DNA of 64,000 nt. It comes from Dicaeum eximium (Eukaryota > Chordata > Aves > Passeriformes > Dicaeidae). The notes beneath the pieces were generated by a model, which worked only from the letters and a program-made list of their open reading frames with translations, searched no databases and was not told the origin of the DNA. Below are positions 12,001 through 24,000 of this stretch, piece by piece. A program made the translations under genes and the position numbers. Each line of letters opens with the position of its first letter. Within the stretch, counting starts at the first letter, position 1. The DNA is taken from contig VWZP01007855.1 of assembly GCA_013396995.1 (NCBI GenBank), forward strand, positions 1,373,510 through 1,437,509. The letters are read 5' to 3'.

Positions 12001-15000
12001 CTTACCTGCCCAAGTTCTCGGTGTCTGGGCTGACCAGATACATGAGGTTCCTGAGGGTATGCAGGGGGTGCAACAGATCTAAATTTACATGCTGATATGG
12101 GGAAAGGAAAAAAAAACCACATTATCAGGTCCTGAAGGAAACCAGCAGGCACAGCTGATATTTAAAAAGCTATTTGAAGATATCAAATGTGCATCCCCCC
12201 TACCTGAGAGAAGCAGAGGTGAAGGATATTAGCATTCAGCTTCTTCACTGCCCGTGTGAACCTGTGTCTGCTGAGATTCTCTCCACAGAATTCACTGTTA
12301 GAACACCACACACACAAAAATACACAGAAAGCAAAATGCTGTGAAAATACACTTACTGGAGGTATCAGCATTCCATGTCCTGGCTTCCTAACAAATCCTG
12401 GAGTGAAAATCCTTGTGGTGAGCACTTGTTCAAAGTCTACAGCCAGTTTTAGAGTGCTGAGGAGATTAATTTTAAACCTAGCAGGACTGTGAGCATTTTA
12501 TAAACAAGCTCTGCTTGCCCTGGCCCCACCAGTTTCCAGAGGACAGGTGGTGTGAACTGTAGGGAACTCAGATCCACCAGAGCCAAACTGTTTCAGATCT
12601 CCTTTAAAATCTTGCATCATTTCCTGTTCCCAACCTTTTCCTCCTGTGAAGGCTGAACACCGAAACAAAATCAGAGAATCACAGAATGGTTTGGGTTGGA
12701 AGGGACCTTCAAGATCATCTGGTTCCAACCCCCCAGCCACAGGGTGGGAAAAAGTTGAAACCCTACACAATTTCTGTGCCCTCACTTTGACAACCACTAT
12801 TTTAAAACACTCAGAAGAATCTCAGCAGCACATTTGGGACCCCTGAGAGTCTGACAGGGTCTGCAGCTCCTTCTGTGAAGATCCCAGCTGCTCCACACAG
12901 ACACCAGAATTCTAACAGTGCTCTTCATCCTATATGGGGTTTACTCCTAGGTGTGTTGCCCATGGGTGTTTTATCCCATTGGGAATTACACTGCTGCCAT
13001 TTCATATTACAGGACTTGTCCCACAGCACAGGAGGCAGCAGAGATGTTCAAGAGCTGCTGGATTTGGCTGTGATTTTGTGAAGCACACTGGGGTCCAATA
13101 AAATTACAAGTGCCCTTCATGCACTGCCATATTTCATCTCTCATTTGAGGATGCTGAGTATGTCAATTAGAGAGGTGTTATTTTCAACTCTGATGGTTGG
13201 TCTCCCTCCCAGGAAGTAAAAAAGGAGGGAGGGACTGCTAACTGTGGTCTAAAATCCTGCTAGCCCTCCCCTCAAACAGCACAAAAATCCACGAGCCACC
13301 TGTGTTATCAAAAGCTGTTCCAATTCATGACCTTGTTCCTCAAACTAAACTGATCTAAGGTCACTGATTCCCCTGCTGTGTTTTTACTTGCCTGTTGCAG
13401 AGCTTCTTGGGAAGATTTACATCAAGTATGAGAGACAAAGTGTTAACGAGCTGAGTTGCATAGCACAATGCAGCACTGATGGTATGAGCAGGGTTATTAT
13501 GTTCCATATCTGAAAGAAATAAAAACAACATGAAATCTTTGTTTTAAATGAAGTCTCAGTGGGTGTGTTAATATGTTCCTGGAGTCTACTCTGGAATATG
13601 TAATTTCTAAGTATGGAGAACAGCCTGAATCTAGCAATCATTTCCACTGAAATCTGTCCGAAGTTGGAAGAAAATAGTAATTCTTGGAATTCCTGTTAAG
13701 ATGATGACATGTGAACTATGTCAAAACTGTGAATAATTAACTTTCTCCATTTCACTGTGCTGTGTGTCCCAGTGAGCATTTCATGCAAAAGAAGATTTCA
13801 CCAGACTAAAATCACAGAACGGTTTGGGTCGGAAGGGACCTTAAAGACCACCTAGTTCCAGCTGGGCAGGGAATCTTCTCCTAAATCCCTATTCTGGCAT
13901 TTATCTCTGGCTCAGGCTGAGAGCAAATGGACCAGTCCACTGCTCCTCAGTGCCTTCTGCTGGCACCCAAAGCTCCTGGAGTGTCCCAGCTGCCTAACCA
14001 CAGGCCTTGCCCCTTACCAGGTCCCTGCGTAGTCTTCTTCTCCTCCACCCAGCTGTAGTAAGCGGAGTAGTCCCCGTTGTTGGGGAGGATGATCCAGGGT
14101 CCCGTGATGCTGATGCTGGTGTCCCCGTTGTGGTCGTCACACACCCACCTCCCAGACAGGTACGTGGTTCTCCGTGCTTCTGCCAGCTTGCTCACAGTGC
14201 TGGAGGTCATGGCATTGTCACTCTCCGAGGACACGTCCGCAGGGTCCCTGCAGGACCCACCAGGGGTTGGAAAGGAGTGGTTGGAAATAGAATCAAACGT
14301 GCACTTGGCAGGCACCAAGCCAGATTGCACTCAGGGTAAAGGGTTTGTAGAAATTGCTCCTGCAAAAGTCCCAAAACTGCTTCCATTTGTTCTGGGGTTT
14401 TTAATTGGCTGTTTTTGTAGAATCCAGGAATGGTTTAGGTTGGAAAGAACCTTATAGAGCACTTCTGCAAAACTTGTCATTCCCAAAACCACTTTCGTTT
14501 TCTCTGTGATTTTTAATTACCTGTTTTTGTAGAATCCTAGAAAGGTTTGGGTTGGAAGGGGCCTTACAGACCACTTCATTCCACCCCTGCCAGAGGCAGA
14601 GACACCTTCCACTAGACCAGACTGCTCCAAGCCTTGTCCAGCCAGGCCCTGAGCACTTCCAGAGATGGGGAATCCATATTCTAAGGGAGTTTAACACTGA
14701 ACATGCAGCTCAGATCTCTCAGTGGCGAGATGCAAGCGCCTCCAGATTCAGATTCTTCTGTCCTGGACCTCTATATGTGGGTGAGAACACAACTCCTCCT
14801 CCTCCCCACAGACCCTAATGGAGCTCAGACTGACACAACTCCTTTCTGGGTGCCTAAAGCCAAGCAAAATGATCCCCAAAGGAGAAGCCTGCCATACCTC
14901 ATGCTTGTCTTCACCTCCTGGATGGGGAAGATGACCGAGGTCAGCTCCAGGATGTGCGTGCGCCGGAGCTTTGCCAGGTGCTCGTACTGAGTTTTCAGGT

Positions 15001-18000
15001 CGTAGGTTTTTTTCTCCACCAGGTCTCCCAGCTTCCTGTTGTGCCTCTGGATCTTCTCCTTCTTCTCCTGGTGCCTCTGAGCCCTGCGATAATGCTTCTG
15101 GTTCTCCTCTTTAATCCTCTGCAGCCCCTCCGTGTCTGTGAGAACAGCAGCAGATGTTATCCCTTGGAAAAGGAGCTGGGGATGCTTGTAGGAAAAGCTG
15201 GAGAAAAGCTTTATTAATATTTATGGAAAACAAGATCTATGGCAGCTTAAAACAGAAAACCCTGCTAAACTATCAACTTCTTCCAGCTACTCAGTGGTAC
15301 AACTTTTAATCTCCTCTGAAGATCTCCAAAGAGACTGCAACTGGGATTATTCTTTCCCAGAATTATCTTTTACCCAGCTATTTATGGATTTGGAGCACAA
15401 AAGCCAAGATTTCCCAGTTTAATTAAACTCCTGAGGTAATCATTCTGACAGAAATAGCCTGACTGTACACGTTTGCATCGTGCTGGCCAAAAAAGCCCTG
15501 CCCTGCTTGCAGCTAAAATCAAGTGCAGATAGCATCTTCATTCACCATTTCTGGCATCTCTGCTGCTGTTAGTGTGAGTTATTTGGGCTTCACTCATGGA
15601 TGTGCTCTCACAGCATCGGGTCCCAGGAGTGCAGGCTCCTTGTTCCCACAGGGAATATTGGCTATCTCCCTTTCCACTCACAAAATGGGAATTGTGCTTA
15701 TGAGCTGAAGTGCTGCAACTGCCTGGATTCACTCCACGTGTCAGGCACGCTGAGGCTTGGAAAAACACCCTGCAAGAGCATCTTGAAGCATCCAAGGTTG
15801 GGCCTGATGATTTTAGAGGTCTTTTGCAACCTTGATGACCCCATAATCTGCTAATTCAGGTATAAAATAAGTGGCTCCAGTAATGGTCCCACAGACAGAG
15901 AGTCAGCCACCTCTGTCTTTTACAAGCACAGGGGAAGATTTCTTGTGCTCTCCCCAAATACATGTTTAAAACTCTCTCTGTGCCCTAGTTTGAAGTCTGC
16001 CTGCCCCTGCAGACACAGAGGCTGCTCTCTCTGAACATCAGGAACTATTTCCAGTCATCTGATCTGCTGCAATCCATGGTGTGTCTGGTAGGAAGGAAGA
16101 TCTGCTATGTGGGAGATGCAAAGTCCCAAATTAAAGGAGGTGAGAAAAGCTCCTCCATGCAGATAAGAACTAATAATCCTCAGGTTTATGTAATATAAAT
16201 AAGTGACCCCTGTTAGATGAGCAGTAGAAAAACCCATTTTTCTCTGAGCAATACCAGAATCCCTATGTATCACCTGTAATTCCATTTCCCTTAAGCAGTC
16301 CTGTAACATCAATAGAAAATCAATTAACACTTGCATTCATATTTCCAAACTCTCCCTTTGCAAAAAGAACAGGAGACAGGAGGAGGAGGAAAAGGTCCAT
16401 CTGCTCAATTTTCACATTCATGTTTGACTTGAAAGGCTACTTTTTCAGAGTGAACCCCCTTCCCTGCAGGTCCAACAGCAATTATTTGGGAGCACGACAG
16501 ACACTGCACTCACGTTTCCTCTTCAGCAGTCCCAGTGCACAGACAACTGTCCTGCTCTCTGCACAGCACCTCTGCTTTATGAGGTGATTAAAAATCTGTC
16601 CCCAGGAGTATTTCAGGACACCACTGTGTCCCACACACCTGCACTGCCTGATAAATGCAAGCCCAGGCACACTGATCTCTGCCCAGAGAGCTCTGCCAGG
16701 TATTTGCAAGCCTGTCTCCTTGAACTGTTCTGCACAGAAAGAAGGCAAACACACAGATTTTAAAACATTATTTTAAGCACCACCAATTATTGAGGTCTCC
16801 AGGAGAGTCAACTCCAAAAGCAGGAACTCAGTGTTCTAGAAACGGTTTTTATTTCAGAAAATTAAACTATGCCACATCCAAGAGCAGAGAAACAACCTTT
16901 TCACACTTTTTAATGTGGTTCAAAAGTGACCAAGTTGGATCCTGATCTGTTGGCTACTCACAGCTAGAATTCATTTCTGGTCTCTCTCCAAAAGCAGCTG
17001 AGCTAACAATAGGTTAGTTGGGCAATAGTCAGCTCAGATTTTAGGTTAAACCTAATCAAATTCACTGTGAATCAAGAGAAGTTGCAAAAGTTGCAGATAA
17101 TAAATTTCACAGAAGAGTGGGACAATGGAGAACTCTACTCCCTGGTTGGTCCTAACACTCTGCCACCTTCAGAGCAGAGCATTTTGAGAAAAGATGACTA
17201 ATCCCTAAAAGTCACATTGATTTCCTCTTCTCCTTTGTTCACAGGCAAAAGACAAAAAATCATAATCTAATCTCCATAACAATAATCTTCTATCTACTGA
17301 AAAGCTTGTTTTTCTTCAACTTCCTCCTCTCTAAACCAAACATGAATTTTCTTAGCTGTTCTGTTTCATTTCCAAGACTCAGACTTTCCCTAAGTGATTT
17401 GTATCTTTCTTAAATTGTTTAAATTGGACACCAGACTTCCACTGAAGCAACAGCAACACCTGGCACAGCAGGGTAACTGCTTCCATCTTAAATACAGCAC
17501 TTGTATTAGTTAACCCAGAAAGAGGCCTGAACCTTTCTGGAGCAGCACAAGATTGATAATTTTTATTTAATTTGCAATTCCCCAGATCCCTTCCTGCCAA
17601 ATCTCACCACCATCCCCCATTCTGGGTTTATGTTTCTCTTTACAACAACGTGTACCTTGATTTTGCCCTTTTCAGATGATGCTATTTATCTGCACAATTC
17701 TGAATTTGCTCCTGGTCTCCACAGAAGTCATTCCACCATCCAGCCTGGCTCCCTCTATTCCACCCTCTATTCTATTATGGGAATACTGAAGAGAACTGGG
17801 CCAGGAACTGGCTCCTGCTGAGCTCCACCTGTCTCACCTCCTCAGCCTGACCAGTGTCACTACTCCTTGAATGCAGCTTTTCTAACCTCTTGTGATGACC
17901 TTGCAGGGGTTACACCCAGAGCAAATTTTGTTTGCTCACAAGACAGTTTCAGGCAGTGCCCAAATCCAAGTAATGTACAGCTTTTGCTTCATCCTCCACT

Positions 18001-21000
18001 GCACCTTGACAAGGGGTTGATTTGGCAGGAATATCACGACATAAATAACAAAACACGGATTTGACAAGACTATCACAACCAAGTTATGCCTGTTTTTAAC
18101 CACCTGATCAGTCAGTTTGATAACTGACAAACTGGCAAAGCCCCCCCAGGTGTGGAACAAGATGCCTGTGTCATCACTTTGAGGTTCTCCCTTCCTGCAC
18201 CCTTTGAAAGCAGGTACTGTTTTCAGCTTCTTCAGACACCCTCGCTCCCTCACATCTTCCCAAGTGCTCCACAGAACACTTCAGCTTGTTCCTTGGGTTC
18301 CATAAAATAATGTGTAGCTGTCTGTTTCCTTTCCTTAGCTTGCAGTCCTCTCATGATGTAAAATTTAACCTGGCTAAGCAGCTGATCACATTTTCTTTGC
18401 AGGAAGACAAAGCAAAGGCAGCACTGAATGAATGCTTCAGACTTCTCTGCTCTGTTATTTCTTTCTTTCCTGTTAATAGACTTGCCTGCTCCTCCACCTC
18501 TTCTTTATCATCCATTTATTATTGTTACTATCCATCCTCCTTTTTAATTGAAAATAATTTTGCATCTCAGCCTTTTTGATTTTTCACCCCAAGCCCCTAC
18601 TAATCCTTTATGACTCTTCTCAGTTTATGCCTCTGCTTCCACTCTCTGTATGGCTCCTCTTGAACTTCAAGCCATAAAAATATCCCAGATTCAATCAATA
18701 TGCTTCTGAATATGCTCCCTCTACTTCCCTTGCATGCAGGTTGTAAGGAGAGCTGTATATTCTCTTCTGAAAAATGACCCTGCAAATTTAGTGTTAAACA
18801 ATCTCATGGGTTTCAAAAAGTGAAGTTTCTGAATGGAGCCTATGCTATAATTTCAGTGACTCTCGCTCAAGAAGGATTTTAGCATTTTCAGACAGGTGTG
18901 GGTTAAAATCCAGCAGTTTCAGGAAATCTGTGACAGCTGCAGAGCTGTTTGCTCCTCCTTATCAAGAGGAAGTGATCAGAAACACTACACTGAATAAAGC
19001 CATCTCTAAGGACACAGCCAGAGTCACAGGCTGCTAAGCATTTGCTCTTAAAGCTGTTGCAAAACCATCTCCATCCAGCTGAATAATGTCTGCTGTTTGC
19101 TAATTAAAACCCAAGCATAAAAAGGCCAAAATCCACTCAGTCATTTGCCTTCAAGATGATTTAGGAAGCGACAGTTTTGGAAATTCACCATTTTTTAAAA
19201 AACTAACACTCCAATTCACCTCAATTCATTTTTCACTCTAAGGCACAGGGAGTTTTTCCACATCACAAAAGCACAGGCATTACTCACGTCTTGTCATTTC
19301 ATCATTTTCTTTGCAAATGGTCTGTTTCAGCTGCTCAATCCTCATCTTGCAAGACATTATTTTCCATCTCTGAAAAAGAACATTCAGCAACTCTAGGGCA
19401 CAAACGACTTCAAACACGCTGAACTAATGATTAACAAAGCCAGCAGCTTTAGTGCAAAAGTAGCAGGATGCTCTTGAGTGGATCAAGCAACTGAACATTT
19501 CATACAGTGTTTTGTGCACAGAAGAATGCCACAAACAAAATGAGTGCTTAGTATAAAGTCAATCTGTAAAATAAGTTATTGAACAAATATCTAGTGAGAA
19601 ATGAAAAATTCAGACAGCTTGGAACACTCTGCTGGCAGAGCCCATTTCAGTTTTGCTTGCAACAGGCTCTTTGGGAAAGCAACACAATGCCCTCAAGGTA
19701 AACTGTAACTTTAAAGTATGAGATCTAGGAATTCAGAGAGTTTAAAAACCATGGGACACTTGGAGCAACTCACCAGCTGATCAGTTATTTCTTTCCCTTC
19801 CATGGCCTTCAAAACACTAGAGGAAAAAACATGATTGAAAGTTTTATGACTATCTGGACTCTGTCTGTCTCCAGCAACAGTGTGTTAAAAAAGACTGTTT
19901 TATTTTATGAGATCTCTTAGCTTTTATATCAATGTAATAAATACAACTTACTGTTTTTGGAATTCTCTCTGTTTGGCTTTAAGATGCATCAGCCTTTCTT
20001 TCTTGTCTGAAAACCTGGAAGAGATTAAATTCTTTTATTGATATTTTGCACAATTACAGTGCTGTAAGTTGTCTGAAAAAGAGAATAAAATTGAAGCTTG
20101 GGGATTCTCCAAACCTCAGCTATCTGTCTTGATCTTGGGAAGTTAATGGCTAAATGTGTAAAACTCTTGCAGAATTCTAGAGATGTGTCTCACTGGAATT
20201 GCAACAGAACCTCTAAGCTGGAGAAACATCAGAGTGACAAACTATCAAACAAATAGCAAATTACTGCTATCTCTAGATTTATAGCTTAGCAAGATCAGTA
20301 TTTAGTGTGTTACAAAAACCATGCAGTACTTTAAACACCTTCAGTCACTGGAGAAATGAATAGTACTATCACACATAGCCCATGACCCCAATGTCTGCTT
20401 CAGCTCTGCTTCACTGCATTCTAGGATATGGGATTTGATCAAAAAGGAATTTTTTCAGGATTCATCATCCTGTGTTTTCACACTTGGAGTATACAGAAGC
20501 CACGTTCTGCCCCCCTTATTGTTCCACAATTCATTCTATTTTCCTCTGCAACACACAGAATTGACAATCCCACTCTAACAGAGCTGTGATATTTGCAGAT
20601 GCCCCATCCCTGGAAGTGTTCAAGGCCAGGCAGGATGGGACATGAAGATGCCCCTGCCCATGGCAGGGGTTGGAACCAGATGGTGCTTAAGGTACCTTTC
20701 AACCCAAACCATGTGATCCTATGATTTTACCTTTATTTCATGGATATTTAAGCTTTATTTAGAAAGAACAGTACACTAAGCCTTGACAGGATAACATCTT
20801 GGATTTCCCTCTCTGTTACTCTGTGGATTTGATTTCAGGTAAAACTTCAAAATGCTTCACTTTTTTCCTTCAAGTGCTGAAATCTGAAAGCTTGGTGACT
20901 ACCTTTGGATTCAGAGGTGTAACCACCCTCCCAGGTGACATTTGCATTAGAACAACAAAACCACTGACTGCTGCTTCTGTAGTCAAGCAAAAGAATCTGT

Positions 21001-24000
21001 TTTCCTTCCAAAACAAACCAAAACCAAATGCAGGTGCTTGGCACAAAAGCCAGAGGCCACAGTGAGCTGGAGGAATGTGGTGCAACTGGAGCCCAGCTGC
21101 TCAGCCCAGCCATCCCCTCTTCCTGTGTGTCCTCACCCCAGGAGTCACCTGGGAATGACAAAAGGCTCTGCATGAGCCTCCTGTTTACCAGAGAGCAGTG
21201 CACACCTACTGCTCCCCCACCTCTGGCTGCCACCAAAAATCCCCTGGCCCAGAAACACAGAGCTCAGCAGCCACGCAGGGACAGCCCTGGGGTAATTTGG
21301 CAATTTTTGGTTTCAGAGCTGGATTATTGGGCACAGACTCTGACTGAACAGAATTACCCAATTCCTGTCCATCACATCAGCAAAAAGTTGAATGATCTGT
21401 CAAAGAATACAGGAATAAATTAAGTTCTGACTGTGGAGGGAAGACAGAAATATTTGTGGAAGCCTGCAGAAATTCCAGCTCACCATGAGCTTCAGCAGCG
21501 ATGTCAAACAGCTCCTACCAACTTCTCCAGCAGGTTTCTCCTCAGCAAACATTTCCACTGCTTTATATAGCTCTGATTTCAATTGCATTGCATCCTGCAA
21601 CTCGTTTTTCTTTATATATTTTTAGCCTTTCAGTTTGGCAAAGAAACAAAACTTGGGATGAATTATTACAGGAACTCCCATAAAATGTAAACTGAGAGGA
21701 GAGAACATCTTGAATTACCCATGAAATTTTTCTCTTTCCTTAAGTCTTATCACATTAAGACGAGATTTTCTGTGGTTGCCTGGCTTATTTCCACATGTTC
21801 ATGATTAGAGAGAAGCAACCAGAGAGAGGGGCTTCCTAATCTACAGGAGTTGATTAATGCTGAAGGAGTTGAGGGCACTATATTCACTGTAACTCCCCTG
21901 CTGAAAAAAGTCACTATTCCGAATCATAACCCATAGCTTGGAGGAATTAGCCAGGCTCAGACATCACAATTACATTGTCTTTGGCTTTTGCCATCTGCAG
22001 ATACACAGAGCAAAGCAATTCAGTAGTCTGGGAAACACACACTGAGAATTTATGCACATGGCAGGCTGGAGGACTATCCCAGGAGGAAGAAGAACCTCAG
22101 AGCTGAGACATCAGGATGCCAGCTTGGCTTTTGAATACACAACACATTACTCATGAAAAGAAGGATGTCTGACTGTTTTACTGGAGGACTTCTGGACTAC
22201 TCATCTTTAATTGTAGCTCTCCTTAAGTAATTAATCTTAACAGCTCCTCAGTCTCTCCCCCTCACAGATACGGGGTGTGATTTTTGCCAGACAGATGAAA
22301 AACTTCCAATTTTGCTATAGCTCTTCTAAAAATCAGCGCACAAAATAGTCCCATGACATTTGAAATAATTAGAACATGAAATAGTTTGTCTTCATATAAG
22401 GAAAACTCACAAGAAAATTCTAAAAATAAACCACTGTTGGATACAAGGAGTAATCCTTGGTTTCTTTATATTTAACCAGGAAGATGATAATCCTTTTCCC
22501 CCATCTGTAACACTTCAAAAAGACAAATGGGAGGCCCAAGTGCCCCCAAACACTTTCACATTCTGAATTTCTCACGCCGAGCCACTCAGCAAAGCCCTTG
22601 TCATGACACTCCTCCAGCACTGGCTGATCTAAAATTAACCCAGGCACTACTAGAAGGCATAAAATAAACAAATAAATAACGATGGCTGTAAACACCAGCT
22701 GAAAGGCAGGCAGTGAACTGCACCTGTCCCTGCATGGCTCTGCCCTGGTGGTGCCTGGTCACCATCTCAAACATCTCCCCCTTTCCCAGGGCTCACATCA
22801 CAAGAAATTCAGAGACACCCACAAACAGCAAACAAAGAAAACTGATCTCTTCCCCACTCTTACATCAGTCATTCAAAATATTAATTAGAGAATGCAAACA
22901 AAATAGTTCAGCCACAATTTAAACATAATCCCATTATCCTCAAAACCCAAGCTTTTGTCCCTACAGTGTTCCTGCAGCCATCCAGGATATTTAGGTTGTT
23001 AACACTGTGTTATTCATACAGGTGTGCTGTTCCTTTAATTCATTAAAATAAATTTGCCATTTTTAATGAATTGCACGACTGCAATTCATTCATGGTGAAA
23101 AGTTCTGAGCAGCAGGAGAAACAAAGCCTGGGGAAATGGAATGTGAAGGGAGGCCCCAGGTAAATACAGCAGCAGTGACCCCCAGAGATGGAACTGTGAT
23201 GTCCAGGCAGAGGAGAGAAAAAAAGACTTAAAAAAAGAGATTTAATCTTTGCAGTTAAAAAACACAACATAAATATACAGGAGCTTTTCCAGCCACAGAC
23301 AAATAGGGCAGGGAAAGCTTCTCAGGAGGATGCAGTGACAACTGTCAGACAGAAAAGCTGATCCTGTCTCATGTGAGAAGATAAAGAGGGTTTTCTCTTA
23401 CACTGCTGCTCCTGGTACTTTGGCTAAAGCTGCTTCTTTATGACTTCATTTTTCTGATGGGCAGAGACTTCTTAAGCCTTGGTTAACACAAAACAACAGT
23501 GCTTCAACTCTAACAAAGGCTACAATTGAATTTCTATAATTAAACCTGATGTTTAGCCAAAAACTTAAGGCTGCAAAAGAGACAGGAAAAAAACCCAAAA
23601 TTGGTTTATGTTCTAAGCTGCATATCCAATCCTTTAATAGAATCTGCAGAAAACCCCAAGCAGTCTCACACAACTACATGTTTTCCACCTATTTTAAACA
23701 GGCTAAATCTAGTTAGTGCTTCCACAACACAGCTTTTTTTTGTATTAAAAAAGGGAAAGCCATCGAGTGACAGACTAAAATCTCAGTTCTGCAAGCTGAC
23801 TCACACAGGCTGACAGCCTCTCCCCACTCCCGTGGATGTGGATGGGTGAAAGGCACCACTGTCTCCTCATTTCTGGGGACACAAGGAGCCTTTGGAGAGG
23901 ACACCGCCACCTCGCACGCTGCTTGCCACCTTCCCGAAATAGCTCCAGGAGTCACTCCCAACAGCTGCTAACGAGGGACCAAGAACACGGTGCCAGCCGG

